Of a DNA stretch of 64,000 nt, positions 49,474 to 59,959 are shown in pieces. The DNA comes from Flavobacteriales bacterium. GTDB lineage: Bacteria; Bacteroidota; Bacteroidia; UBA10329. The notes under the pieces are model-generated. The model saw nothing but the letters and a program-made list of their open reading frames with translations, ran no database searches and was not told the origin of the DNA. A program made the position numbers and the translations under genes. The DNA lies in assembly GCA_021739625.1 (NCBI GenBank), contig JAIPBJ010000003.1, positions 1-64,000 on the forward strand, given 5' to 3'. The stretch's first letter is position 1; every line of letters begins with the position of its first letter.

Positions 49474-52400
49474 TCAACGGATCAGCACCACCTTGCCAGC
49501 GATCTGCTGAGTCCGTCCTCTAAAATCGACAAATTGGATGACCCATGTGTAAACGCCTCCCGGGCAGGTGTCGCCTCCAAGGCCAGAAGGGCCACCGTCC
49601 CAACCCTGCTCAATGTTGGTGCTGAAGTACACCATTTGTCCCCATCGATTGAACACCTTCATATCAAATCCCGTGACGTCCTCTCCATAGGCTTGGAAGA
49701 GATCGTTGACACCGTCAGTGCCCGGTGTGAAGGCCGATGGCACGTAAATGGTGGTATAAGGCGTAACAGTGATGTCCGTGTTCACAGAATCGCGACATCC
49801 GAACTCGCTGACGGCAGTGAGCCACACGCGATAGGCACCAGTATCCTGATAGGCATGATTCGGATTCTCCTCATCAGCGAACGACCCGTCTCCAAAACTC
49901 CAGAGCCATGTATCATCGCCCGTGCTCAGGTTCTCGAAGGTCACCAATGGATCGATGACGGAAATCATGCTCGGCCGGGCGAAGAAGTCCGCTTCAGGCC
50001 GAGGATGCACGATGATCGGGACAGTCACCGTGTCTGTACAGTTGTCCCAAATGGCCACCAGTTGCACATTATAAGTACCATCACCCTGATAGAGATGCGA
50101 AGGGTTCTCTTCTGTTGACGAGGCACCATTGCCGAAACTCCAAGCATAAGTGAGCTGCCCGACAGGCGTTGAGGCGTTGGTGAACTGGGTCTGCGCTCCA
50201 AGGCACACATCGGTTCCTGTGAACTGAGCATCAGGCACGGGATCGACCGTTATGGTGGTCTGGGAAGTATTCACGCAACCGTAGGTATCTGTTCCTGTAG
50301 CGGTATAGGTGGTGGTGACCACGGGTGTTGCGACAGGATCGGCAACGGTCGCATCGCTCAGACCTGTGGCTGGCGACCACACGTAGCTCACTCCTCCGTT
50401 GGCATTCAGCCCGATGGTCTCACCCAGACAGATGCTGCGCGAAGGGCTTGACGCAACGGTGGGCAACGCATGGACTGTGGCCTCGATAGTTCCGGTGGTT
50501 GTGCAATTGCCATCAGATACCGCGTATGAAAGGACATGTATGCCAGCACCGGCAGTGGTCGGAGAGAATACGCCTGTTGGATTGGTGATGCCCGTTCCGC
50601 TCCAAGTTCCGACCGTGGGCGAAAATCCGCTGAGCGTCTCATTCACGGCATCCTCGCACAGCTCAAAGTCTGTTCCCGGATCGACCACGGGTGATGGGAT
50701 GATAGTGACCACGATGGCGTTGGACGCAGCACCAGTGCAGCCCAGATCTGTGGGAATGACCGTAACGCTGTTTCCACTCACCAGTCCGGCTGTAATCCAA
50801 GCATTGTCGGAAGTGTTCTGAACCGGTGTGGTCCCATCGAGAAATTGATAGCTGTCGAATCCGGAAGGCGAGGCGGTAAAGGTGATGGACTCGCCCTCGC
50901 AGATGGTGTTATCGGCATCGGAGCTGCTGAGGGTCACGGCCGGATAGGGATTCACAACAGTGGTGATGGCGTTGCTCGGTTCGCTCACACAGCCTTGTGC
51001 GCTGGTCGCGATCACGGTCAGTGTTGTTCCGTCCTGAAGACTTGATGTTGAATAGATATTGCCCGATCCACTCTGCACAGAGGCCACTCCCTCAAAGAAT
51101 TCATAGTCTGCCAGGCCGCTGGGAAGCACAGTGAAGGTGATGGCATCGCCCTCGCAGATGGCATCGTCCGCATCAGAACTTGAAAGCACTGGCACTGGAA
51201 TGGGGTGGATCACCGTGGCGATGGCGTTGCTGGGCGAGCTGCTGCAACCGTTGTCGGTCGCCACCACAGTGATGCTGTTATTGGGCAGCAGACTTCCGAA
51301 AAGGATGTTGCTGGCGCCATCCTGCATCGAGTTGTTCCCATTGAAGAACTCATAGCTGTCATATCCTGCAGGCGTGGCAGTGAAAGTAAGCAGGTCGCCA
51401 TGGCACACCTGGTCGTCAGGGTCATCGGATGTAAGCGTGACCGCTGGAATGGGATTCACCACTGCTTCAATGGTGTCGCTTGGATTGGCGAAGCAACTGC
51501 CCACCAAGGCCACCACATTGATCAGGTCGCCATTCTGAAGCGATGAGGAGGTGAAAACATTGGAAGCACCATCCTGTGCCACCGTTCCATTGACAAAGAA
51601 GGCGTAGTTGAGGTAATTGCCATCGGCTGTCACTGTGAGTGCATCCCCATCGCAGATCTGCGATGCACTCACCGAGAGATTGACATCGAAATTGCTGGGC
51701 TGCACGGTGACCATGGTCGAATCTGTGACCGGGCCGCAGCAGGGGGTCTGCACTGTAACGTAAACGGTGTAGGTGCCGGGCACTGCAAAATAGATGTCGC
51801 TGGCGGTGGTCATAGTGGGGCCTGAGGCTGTGGCAGGTTGAGCACCCGGCAACACCCAATCATACTGTGTTCCCTGCAATGAAGTGGTGAAACTGTTGGG
51901 GCATCCTGCATCCACTGTGCCATTGTGCGGAGTAATGGAAGGTGTGGCCGGTCCATCAGTGAATATCAGTACGAAATCGGTGAAGGGTGTTCCATTGAGC
52001 GTGACGGTCTTTCTTCCCATTGAGGAATAGGTCACGGCTATAGGCCCACTGCCATTGGCCGATGCGGGCGTTGCGCCTGCACCGAAAGTCCATGCACCTC
52101 CTCCGGCCGATGAGAACAGAATGTTGGAATTGGTGCAGCCGTAGTTCTCAACCGAAATGACCGGAGGGTTGCCGGGCACCGAAGTGATGTTCTGCTGCGC
52201 GACCAGAGTCCCACCGTTCTCGCTCAGTGCCGCACTCGGGCCGTTGGCACCACTGCCGCCCACTCCACCGGGGCCACCAGTGCCACCAGTGCCACCTGCA
52301 CCACCAAAACTGTTGGCGCATGCCCCGGCCGTGCCACCGGCACCACCACCACCACCTGCACCACCTGCACCACCTGCACCGCCAGTTCCGCCCACACCGC

Positions 52401-53553
52401 CCGGCCCGGGACTCAGGTTGCAATCGACCACACTTCCGCCCGCACCATTGCCTACGAGGAACAGTGCAAATGACCCTCCTCCACCAGTACCACCGATACC
52501 GCCACCTCCACCACTGCCGCCTGCTCCGCCACCGCCACCGCCAGCACCGTAATTGTCAGATCCACCGAGCTGCCGGCCGCCACCGCCACCGCCTCCACCA
52601 CCTCCACATCCGGGATTGCCCTGCACGCCATCGCCACCGGGGCCGCCCACGGCATAGTATCCGCCTGCTATGGATCCGGCACCGCCCACTGTTCCGGCCG
52701 CACCCGCAGTGCCATTGCCTCCGGGCTGGCCAGGCTGACCCGAAGTCACGCTGCCGCAACTGGGCGTCTGATTGAAGAACGAGTTCTCCGGGCCAGTGCC
52801 GGTCGCCCCTCCCGTGCCACCACAACCGGCCGGCTGACCCGGAAGACCGGGGCCGGGATTGGTGCCACCTGCATGCCGACCACCGTTCTGACCACGCCCA
52901 CCATTATTGCCCTGGGCACCCACACCGCCATTGCCACCTTGCGGAAGGTTGGGCTCGCTGGCACCCGGCTGACCCGGCTGACCATTGCCCCCGGCAACCC
53001 CGGCAGCACCTGGCGATCCCGAAAGACCGGCACCGCCCGCACCTGTGGTCACCACGCAGCGGACGATATTGTAGTCCGAACAGCCGTTGAGGTATATGCC
53101 ATAGACCGACACTTCGGCCCCTGATGCAGCAGCCACATCGATGGTGAGGTCCTGAAGTCGGAATCCTGTGGCGTTCAACGCGGCAAGGCCCACCAATGCA
53201 TTGGCAGGGGCAGGCAGCACATTGGCGGCCGAACGGCCAATGACCGAAGCGGTGGCATTGCTCTTGACCCATGTGGCCGGATTGAAACCGCCCTCCAGCG
53301 TTATTCCCGATGGAATCTGAAGCGTATTGACAATGGGGTATGTGCCGGCTGCCATCCAGATGACCGTGTTGCCGCCCGATGCCAGACTCAGTCCGTAGGT
53401 CAGCGATGCAGGATTGGAACGGGTGCCGGCCGCCCCACTGCCCGCACCCCCCGGAGTGACATGAATGACCCCACACTGCTGCGAAAATGCAGCATGGGCG
53501 AACAACAGTATCACAGGAATCGATAGAGTCCTGAATTTGGTACTGAATGGCAT
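49474..53553 (-). CDS. Large secreted protein: Gly-rich region, PKD-like repeats, T9SS type-B sorting (CHU_C) C-terminal domain
   Basis: 1359 aa; signal peptide, long G-rich segment, Ig/PKD domains, terminus YVPSAFTPGTDGVNDLFQ...MKVFNRWGQMVYFS...CPGGVYTWVIQFVDFRGRTQQIAGKVVLIR. Confidence 0.9.
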   Translation of the reverse strand: MPFSTKFRTLSIPVILLFAHAAFSQQCGVIHVTPGGAGSGAAGTRSNPASLTYGLSLASGGNTVIWMAAGTYPIVNTLQIPSGITLEGGFNPATWVKSNATASVIGRSAANVLPAPANALVGLAALNATGFRLQDLTIDVAAASGAEVSVYGIYLNGCSDYNIVRCVVTTGAGGAGLSGSPGAAGVAGGNGQPGQPGASEPNLPQGGNGGVGAQGNNGGRGQNGGRHAGGTNPGPGLPGQPAGCGGTGGATGTGPENSFFNQTPSCGSVTSGQPGQPGGNGTAGAAGTVGGAGSIAGGYYAVGGPGGDGVQGNPGCGGGGGGGGGGRQLGGSDNYGAGGGGGGAGGSGGGGGIGGTGGGGSFALFLVGNGAGGSVVDCNLSPGPGGVGGTGGAGGAGGAGGGGGAGGTAGACANSFGGAGGTGGTGGPGGVGGSGANGPSAALSENGGTLVAQQNITSVPGNPPVISVENYGCTNSNILFSSAGGGAWTFGAGATPASANGSGPIAVTYSSMGRKTVTLNGTPFTDFVLIFTDGPATPSITPHNGTVDAGCPNSFTTSLQGTQYDWVLPGAQPATASGPTMTTASDIYFAVPGTYTVYVTVQTPCCGPVTDSTMVTVQPSNFDVNLSVSASQICDGDALTVTADGNYLNYAFFVNGTVAQDGASNVFTSSSLQNGDLINVVALVGSCFANPSDTIEAVVNPIPAVTLTSDDPDDQVCHGDLLTFTATPAGYDSYEFFNGNNSMQDGASNILFGSLLPNNSITVVATDNGCSSSPSNAIATVIHPIPVPVLSSSDADDAICEGDAITFTVLPSGLADYEFFEGVASVQSGSGNIYSTSSLQDGTTLTVIATSAQGCVSEPSNAITTVVNPYPAVTLSSSDADNTICEGESITFTASPSGFDSYQFLDGTTPVQNTSDNAWITAGLVSGNSVTVIPTDLGCTGAASNAIVVTIIPSPVVDPGTDFELCEDAVNETLSGFSPTVGTWSGTGITNPTGVFSPTTAGAGIHVLSYAVSDGNCTTTGTIEATVHALPTVASSPSRSICLGETIGLNANGGVSYVWSPATGLSDATVADPVATPVVTTTYTATGTDTYGCVNTSQTTITVDPVPDAQFTGTDVCLGAQTQFTNASTPVGQLTYAWSFGNGASSTEENPSHLYQGDGTYNVQLVAIWDNCTDTVTVPIIVHPRPEADFFARPSMISVIDPLVTFENLSTGDDTWLWSFGDGSFADEENPNHAYQDTGAYRVWLTAVSEFGCRDSVNTDITVTPYTTIYVPSAFTPGTDGVNDLFQAYGEDVTGFDMKVFNRWGQMVYFSTNIEQGWDGGPSGLGGDTCPGGVYTWVIQFVDFRGRTQQIAGKVVLIR

Positions 53554-53652
53554 CTTTGTCGGGGTTGAATTTTGGATGCGGGTGAAAGGAATGATTATCC
53601 GGATGACGGCAATTGTCAGGACGGACAGACCACGGCCGCGTTGCCCTCAGTC

Positions 53653-54711
53653 CTATTGCACTGTGACCGCCCTGTCTCCGCGTCTCACCATCGATCCTAT
53701 GGGATGGAGCACGACTCCAGCCTCCTTGCAGCACGAGACCACCTCTTCGCGGCCTGCCGGTTCCACCGCCAAAAGCAGTCCACCGCTTGTCTGCGGGTCG
53801 CAGAGGGTGAACAGTTGCGGCCCCGTGAGCGTGGAGACCTTTGACCCATAGCTCTGGAAGTTGCGCATGGTCATATCAGGATAGATGGAGAGGTCCAGAT
53901 AGTGCTGCAAGCCCTCTATCAATGGAATCTTCGAATAGTCGATCACTGCGCTGAGACCCGATCCCTCGCACATTTCGATAAGGTGGCCCAACAGCCCGAA
54001 GCCCGTTACATCGGTGATGGCCATCACTGACCTCATTCCTCCCAGTCGCTCTCCAATGCTATTGAGTGTCAGCATCTGTGCGGTCAACCGTGCCCTGTCA
54101 TCATCGCCCAGCAGACCCCGCTTTCCGGCAGTGGCCATGATGCCGACACCCAGCGGTTTGGTGAGAAACAGCCCGCAACCCTCTGTGGCCGTACTGTTGG
54201 CCTTGATCTGATGGCGGTCTGCGATGCCCGTGACCGCCAGCCCGAAAATGGGCTCGGGCGAGTCTATGCTGTGGCCGCCCGCAAGCGGAATGCCTGCCCG
54301 CGAGCAGGCCTCCCGTGCGCCAGCGATCACCTGCGCGGCAATCTCGGGAGCAAGTTTTGCCACTGGCCAGCCCAGAATGGCAATGGCCATCAAGGGTTTT
54401 CCGCCCATGGCATAGATATCGGAGATGGCATTGACAGCGGCTATTCCACCAAAATCGTGAGGGTCGTCCACAATGGGCATGAAGAAATCGGTGGTGCTGA
54501 TGATGGCACGCTCACCATCAATGGCCATCACGGCCGCATCATCCGAAGTGCTGTTGCCTATCATCAGGTCTGGGAACAGGCCTGCATCGGTCCCTTGGCC
54601 AAGGATGTCCTTGAGCACAGAAGGAGAGATCTTGCATCCACAGCCTCCACCATGGGAGAACTGTGTGAGTCGGACGGGGTCGGACGGTTTTTCCATGGAA
54701 TGTCTGGTCAT
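53653..54711 (-). CDS. selD: Selenide, water dikinase
   Basis: LTQFSHGGGCGCKISPSVL, GNSTSDDAAVMAIDGERAIISTTDFFMPIVDDPHDFGGIAAVNAISDIYAMGGKPLMAIAILGWP; start set at MTRHSMEKP. Confidence 0.95.
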   Translation of the reverse strand: MTRHSMEKPSDPVRLTQFSHGGGCGCKISPSVLKDILGQGTDAGLFPDLMIGNSTSDDAAVMAIDGERAIISTTDFFMPIVDDPHDFGGIAAVNAISDIYAMGGKPLMAIAILGWPVAKLAPEIAAQVIAGAREACSRAGIPLAGGHSIDSPEPIFGLAVTGIADRHQIKANSTATEGCGLFLTKPLGVGIMATAGKRGLLGDDDRARLTAQMLTLNSIGERLGGMRSVMAITDVTGFGLLGHLIEMCEGSGLSAVIDYSKIPLIEGLQHYLDLSIYPDMTMRNFQSYGSKVSTLTGPQLFTLCDPQTSGGLLLAVEPAGREEVVSCCKEAGVVLHPIGSMVRRGDRAVTVQ

Positions 54712-54776
54712 CTGGTTATGAGTATTCGTAATTGTCGGTTGATTGAGTTGCAAGTTCTCCTCTCCATTCTCACGCT

Positions 54777-55796
54777 TCAATTCATCTTTTCCGGCAACAA
54801 CAGCCTTGCATTGCTGTGTGCATCGCCTGTGTCTGTCCTCACCACCGTAAGACCACCACTGCGGTGCTTGTCCCTTCCATATTGGTAGCGTCTGTCGTAA
54901 TAGTCGAGCAGCATATCGGCAACGGTTGCAAGGTCGCCTGTTTCCAGCAGTTCCAACGCTTTCTTTACACGGTCTCCCCCAAAATTCTGCTGCAGTTTCA
55001 CAATGGATGCGGCCAACAGACTGGTATCCACCGTTCCGTAATCGCGCACCAGCCTCTTCACACGTTCTGTTCTGGGAACGTCCAGTTCTATGGCAGGGGC
55101 CGCGTTCATGGCATTCCAAAGGTTCACTGGCAGGTAGGCCCTCCCGATGGTGAGGCTTTCGCTCTCTATCCAAATGGTGCGCTGTGGGTCGAGGGCATTG
55201 AGCTGCGTGAAGATGTCGTTCTGAAACTGTTCGCTGGTCGGCTGCGTGGGCATTCCCAATCCTCCGAAGGCCGACCCCCTATGATTGGCCAGCCCTTCGA
55301 GGTCAATGACCTGCTCGCCCATTTTGCGCAGGGCAAGCAGCACATCGGTCTTGCCCGAACCAGTGGGTCCTGAGAGCACCAGCAGCCGCCCCGGACCGAG
55401 GAATTGCTGCATGATGTGACCTCTGAATGCCTTGTAGCCACCTTCGAGCACCGTGCATTGTAGCCCCAACTGCCCGAAGAGCCATGCCATGCGGTTGCTG
55501 CGCATCCCTCCGCGCCAGCAATGCACCAGCAGTTTCCCGTCCACCGCCACCTCCTCTGCCCGCTTGGCCAGGGCGAGCATTCTGGGCCCCACGAACTCCA
55601 GCCCTTTCTCAATGGCATCCTTGCGGCCCTGTTGTTTATAGAGGGTTCCCACCTGTGCCCGCTCATCGTCAGAGAAAAGAGGGATGTTGAACGCACCGGG
55701 AATATGGCCTGCCACGAACTCGCCCGGTGAGCGCACATCTGCAATGGGAATGGATGCTCCCAATTGAAGGAACCTGTGAATGTCAACGCTCGTCAT
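54777..55796 (-). CDS. mnmH: tRNA 2-selenouridine synthase (SelU/MnmH)
   Basis: 339 aa; rhodanese domain (LLVHCWRGGMRSNRMAWLFGQLG) then P-loop (LVLSGPTGSGKTDVLLAL). Confidence 0.94.
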   Translation of the reverse strand: MTSVDIHRFLQLGASIPIADVRSPGEFVAGHIPGAFNIPLFSDDERAQVGTLYKQQGRKDAIEKGLEFVGPRMLALAKRAEEVAVDGKLLVHCWRGGMRSNRMAWLFGQLGLQCTVLEGGYKAFRGHIMQQFLGPGRLLVLSGPTGSGKTDVLLALRKMGEQVIDLEGLANHRGSAFGGLGMPTQPTSEQFQNDIFTQLNALDPQRTIWIESESLTIGRAYLPVNLWNAMNAAPAIELDVPRTERVKRLVRDYGTVDTSLLAASIVKLQQNFGGDRVKKALELLETGDLATVADMLLDYYDRRYQYGRDKHRSGGLTVVRTDTGDAHSNARLLLPEKMN

Positions 55797-55878
55797 GGTG
55801 CGACAAAGGTGAGTGCAAACGTTGGTCCGGTCACTTCCAGCAGCAGCGGGAAGTCTTACTTTTTTGATTCCCTGACAG

Positions 55879-56040
55879 GGCCGTCAACCCATCAACAGAG
55901 ATCATTTGACCATCTACAAGGCCAATCAACCCGCTGGAAAGACTTTTCTGGCCGTCTGCAAGGCCGAGCAAAACACCGGAAAAACTTTTCTGGCCATCTG
56001 TCGGGCCAAGCAACCCACTGGAAAGACTCAGAACACCTCG
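55879..56040. repeat. Degenerate 41-42-bp tandem repeat (three to four units) between mnmH and metF
   Basis: Units at 55879, 55920, 55962, 56004; consensus ggccNagcaacccNctggaaagacttttctggccNtctgcaa. Confidence 0.85.
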
Positions 56041-56981
56041 GCCGCCACGGCCTTGGTCGCCTCTGACCTACCCATCGTGTAGAAATGGATGCTCGGCACA
56101 TTGGCGGCAATCAGCTCCCTGCACTGTTGGATGCACCACTCCACGCCCACGCGCTGGGCATCCTCATTGGTGCGGCACTGTTCAACGGCCTCGAACAGGT
56201 CGTGGGGCAGGTCGATGTGGAACATGCTGGGCAGCACACGGGTCTGCGATCTTGCAGTCAGCGGCTTGATGCCCGGAATGATGGGGACATTGATGCCCGC
56301 AGCGCGGCAGTCGTCCACAAAACGGAAATAGGCAGCGTTGTCGAAGAACATCTGGGTGACGATATACTCCGCGCCAGCATCCACCTTCTGTTTCAGATAG
56401 CGGAGGTCGGCCTTGCGGTTCGGTGCCTTGATGTGCTTCTCAGGATAGCCTGCCACCCCGATGCAGAAATTCGTGTGCTCCACATCCTTGAGGTCATCGT
56501 CAAGGAAACGGCCACGGTTCATGTCCACTATCTGTCCCACCAGTTCATTGGCATAGGCATGGCCGCCATCCTCGGGACTGAAATCGCGCTCGGTCTTTAT
56601 GCAGTCGCCTTGCAGTGCCAACACGTTGTCGATGCCCAGAAAGCTGAGGTCGATGAGCGCGTTCTCGGTCTCCTCTCGTGTGAATCCTCCGCAGATGATG
56701 TGCGGTATGGCATCGATCCCGAACCGGTGCATGATGGCCGCACAGATGCCCACCGTGCCCGGTCGCTTGCGTATGCTGACCTTCTCCAGAAATCCCCCAT
56801 CACGCTTCTTATAGACATACTCCTCGCGGTGGTAGGTCACGTCCACAAAGGCAGGTCTGAACTCCATCAAAGGTTCAATTCCCTTGAACAGCGTGTCTAT
56901 TCCCTTGCCTTTGAGCGGTGGGAGTATCTCAATGGAGAAGAGTGTGCCCTTGGCCCTTTGCAGATGCTCGGTGACTTTCAT
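56028..56981 (-). CDS. metF: Methylenetetrahydrofolate reductase
   Basis: 317 aa; LFSIEILPPLKGKG, FVDVTYHR, ALQGDCIK, FCIGVAGYPEKHIKAPN, IVTQMFFDNAAYFRFVDDCRAAGI. Confidence 0.94.
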   Translation of the reverse strand: MKVTEHLQRAKGTLFSIEILPPLKGKGIDTLFKGIEPLMEFRPAFVDVTYHREEYVYKKRDGGFLEKVSIRKRPGTVGICAAIMHRFGIDAIPHIICGGFTREETENALIDLSFLGIDNVLALQGDCIKTERDFSPEDGGHAYANELVGQIVDMNRGRFLDDDLKDVEHTNFCIGVAGYPEKHIKAPNRKADLRYLKQKVDAGAEYIVTQMFFDNAAYFRFVDDCRAAGINVPIIPGIKPLTARSQTRVLPSMFHIDLPHDLFEAVEQCRTNEDAQRVGVEWCIQQCRELIAANVPSIHFYTMGRSEATKAVAAEVF

Positions 56982-57059
56982 GTGCTATGCGTGCAAATAC
57001 AACATCCGCTGGACCCTCAGGTTCTCAGCGGATGTCGGAATGGATGATTGAATGTCCGG

Positions 57060-59942
57060 TCAATTGGCGTTGCCTCCCACTTTGTGTACAAACCCGGTGA
57101 TAGGGTCGTAGCCCTGACGGCTGAGGACGTAGTAATACACGCCATCGGCTGCACCGTCCCCGGTCCAAGGGCTGAGGTGATAATCGTCCTGGTCGAGGCA
57201 AAGGCGGCCCCAGCGGTCAAAGATCTTCATGTTGTTGCCCGGATGCAGGTCAAGCGCGTCCACATTGAAGAAACTGTTGTCAGGCACGTTTGAGTTGGGG
57301 TTGAACACGTTGGGAAGGATGATGTTGCAGTTGATGACCTGATAGGTGTACGAATCCTCCGCCTCACCACAGAAGTTCGCCACCGAGATGGTCACGGTGA
57401 ACATGCTGTCCAATGGGCTGTATGCCAACGAATCTGTACCATACACCAACAGCGAATCCTTGTCAACACCATAAGGCGACCAGTTCACAGCATCATGGAA
57501 ATCGGTGTTGATGGTATAGGTCAGGAGAAGATCCCCTTCCACACAGATACGGTTGGTGTCGGATGCGATGACAATGGTCGGTGCCGGGGCGAAGGTCACA
57601 CTCCAATCATGGGTGGTGCCACATTCCGTGTCCGTGTATGTGAACGCATAATTCCCGGCCACGCTCGCTGTGGCGGTCGGAGTCTCGCTCTGCGCATCAG
57701 GGCTGAAGGTCACGTTGCCACCTGTAGGGCCGGTATAGCTCCATGCACCCCCTTCGCGGCTTCCGGCAGCATAGAGCTCCGCATTGTCCTGAAGACAGGC
57801 CTCCAATTGGCCGGTGACATTCACATTCACCACCCTCACCGTGGCCGCGCTTGTGGCACTGCCACAATCGTTGGTAACGACCACCTGAACCCCAGTGGTC
57901 TGGGTCACGCTGTCCAAGATCAATTCCTGTGTGGTCACTGCTCCGGGAGTCCACAGATAGGTGGCGTTGATGCCCGTGTTGAGGGCATTGAAACTCACGT
58001 CAGTTCCGGGACAGACGGTGTCGGTCCCAAGCGGCACGGTCTCGGGCGCCTGGGCGAAGAGCACCTCCATCGTATCGGCCTGACCGCAGTAGTCCGAGGT
58101 GTAGATGAAGGTGTAAGTGCCCTGTTGGTTCACAGTGACGGTCGGATTTCGGCTGAGTGCATTCGGGCTGAATGTTGCGGTCGCCCCTGCTCCTGGACTG
58201 ATGTAAGTCCACCCGCCAATGATGTCATAATCTGCTGCCAGCAGCGGCACACTGAGACCACAGTTGAAGAGGTCGTTGAATGAAGTAAGATTGGGCACCA
58301 CGTTGATGGTCACTGTGGTGTCATAGGTACATCCGAAATCGTCCGTGACCCGGAAAGTATAGCTGTAGTTGCCGGGTTCAGCGGGCTGAACCTCAATTGC
58401 AGAGTCTCCGATAGTGGCTACAATGGTGGGATCGATCACCCAGTTCTGCTCAACAATGGTTGGCGTGTAGGGCGGGGTGGCCGCCAAGCCATCAATGTCA
58501 GCACTGAAGTCCAATCCCCAACTGAAAATGAAGCCATCGTCAGAACCCAGATTGTCAGTGATGGTGATGGTCCATTCACCATTGACAGGGCATCCCACCA
58601 GATCATTGAAGGACTCGAAGGGCGTGTAGGTGCCGGGCGTCATTGAATTACCTGTTGGATTGCCGGCAGTGACGTGATTGCCGAGCGTATTCTCCTGAAG
58701 GATGGTTCCCCAAACGGCCGAGTTCGAGAAACAGTAGTCGGCACCGACACCGGGCTGACCATTTGAATTCACAAAATCTATAGGACTGCCGAGGAAAGTG
58801 TTCGTGCCTCCGGGATATTGCTTAAGAATGATAGTCTGTCCGTTGGGGCAGGTCAATTCTATTTCCAGATCGCCCAAATAGGAGTGCTCCATGTTCACAC
58901 ACAGTTGCTCAAGGTCGTCAGGGCCTTCAATGGTTTGACCGGGCGCATATCCCGCTATGGTAATATCTGTCTGATAAGAAACGCCATTGCCATCGGGCAG
59001 ATAGAGTTGTGTGCCGAATGTTCCTCCGGAAAGAAAATAACCCTCAGTGGGGGTGACCACCCCATTGATGATGGTGGATTCTCCCAGACAGATGGTATCG
59101 TTCACTGCTGCCGTTCCTTCAAATGAAGGCGTTGTGCCCACACGGACGCGGGCCACGGTATATTCTTCCTGACCTTGAATGTCCCTTGCAGTGAGATAGA
59201 TGAGATAACCGGCCTGCTGATCGAACGGGTAGTAGATGGTATCGAGACCGACACCCTCGAAACTGGTGCCATCGCCCATCACCCATTTGAAGAACATGTT
59301 GGAATTCTCCTGCACGTAACCGCCATTACCAGCACCGGAATAGGCGTAGTCGCCCACCGCATAGAACATGACGGAATCTGACTGGCAAATATCCACGAAT
59401 CCTGTGTCTGTCGGCTCAGCATTGGGAATCGATTGAATGGACACGGAGTACGGTTGCCAAACTGTCTGGCACTCCACCGTGCCCGACCAGCCTTCTGTCT
59501 CATCGGCAGCATTCGAAACGAACCGCAGAGTAAGACAGCCCGTGGCGTTGTCCAAGGTTGAAGAGATGATGATCCCATTAGGGTCTGTGGCAGAGTTGAA
59601 TGCCCCAATCAGCGGAGCACTGGTATTCAGACCGTCATAGATGAAAAGCGTGTCGGATTCGTGGATGTCCCAAACGCTGCCCCCGGCAACATCAGCGAAG
59701 AAATTGACACTGTTGCCACCGTCTGAGCAGAATGTGATGGTGAAATCCTCATTGGGCAGATAACCTGTGCCTCCGGCATCTGAGTCGGTGAATGTCACCG
59801 AAGTGCCTGCGCAGCTCACATCCTGCGAACCACCATCAGAAATGGGAACAGTCTGCGCTTGAGCGGAAAATGCAATGACTGCCGACAGGATCAGGCTGCC
59901 GAAGAGGGAATTTGTAATGTGCATGAGATGGGTTTTGCCCAC
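57060..59942 (-). CDS. Secreted T9SS type-B protein with CUB-like and proprotein-convertase P-like domains
   Basis: 960 aa; signal peptide; CUB-like N-terminus; CVNMEHSYLGDLEIELTCPNGQTIILKQ (P domain); C-terminus MKIFDRWGRLCLDQ...GDGAADGVYYYVLSRQGYDPITGFVHKVGG. Confidence 0.85.
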   Translation of the reverse strand: MGKTHLMHITNSLFGSLILSAVIAFSAQAQTVPISDGGSQDVSCAGTSVTFTDSDAGGTGYLPNEDFTITFCSDGGNSVNFFADVAGGSVWDIHESDTLFIYDGLNTSAPLIGAFNSATDPNGIIISSTLDNATGCLTLRFVSNAADETEGWSGTVECQTVWQPYSVSIQSIPNAEPTDTGFVDICQSDSVMFYAVGDYAYSGAGNGGYVQENSNMFFKWVMGDGTSFEGVGLDTIYYPFDQQAGYLIYLTARDIQGQEEYTVARVRVGTTPSFEGTAAVNDTICLGESTIINGVVTPTEGYFLSGGTFGTQLYLPDGNGVSYQTDITIAGYAPGQTIEGPDDLEQLCVNMEHSYLGDLEIELTCPNGQTIILKQYPGGTNTFLGSPIDFVNSNGQPGVGADYCFSNSAVWGTILQENTLGNHVTAGNPTGNSMTPGTYTPFESFNDLVGCPVNGEWTITITDNLGSDDGFIFSWGLDFSADIDGLAATPPYTPTIVEQNWVIDPTIVATIGDSAIEVQPAEPGNYSYTFRVTDDFGCTYDTTVTINVVPNLTSFNDLFNCGLSVPLLAADYDIIGGWTYISPGAGATATFSPNALSRNPTVTVNQQGTYTFIYTSDYCGQADTMEVLFAQAPETVPLGTDTVCPGTDVSFNALNTGINATYLWTPGAVTTQELILDSVTQTTGVQVVVTNDCGSATSAATVRVVNVNVTGQLEACLQDNAELYAAGSREGGAWSYTGPTGGNVTFSPDAQSETPTATASVAGNYAFTYTDTECGTTHDWSVTFAPAPTIVIASDTNRICVEGDLLLTYTINTDFHDAVNWSPYGVDKDSLLVYGTDSLAYSPLDSMFTVTISVANFCGEAEDSYTYQVINCNIILPNVFNPNSNVPDNSFFNVDALDLHPGNNMKIFDRWGRLCLDQDDYHLSPWTGDGAADGVYYYVLSRQGYDPITGFVHKVGGNAN

Positions 59943-59959
59943 TTGATGTGGTGCAATGA

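Noticed and set aside
52148-52825. Pro/His- and Trp/Arg-rich ORFs opposite or frame-shifted within the Gly-rich T9SS protein gene
   Set aside because: By-products of the GGN-codon repeat; the main frame has signal peptide and sorting domain.
53653-54711. SelD as a selenoprotein
   Set aside because: Catalytic position is Cys (GGGCGCK) with no in-frame TGA.
54712-55173. N-terminal extension of the selD ORF (MDRERKPHHREGLPASEPLECHERG...)
   Set aside because: Out-of-frame overlap with mnmH; SelD homology begins at MTRHSMEKP.
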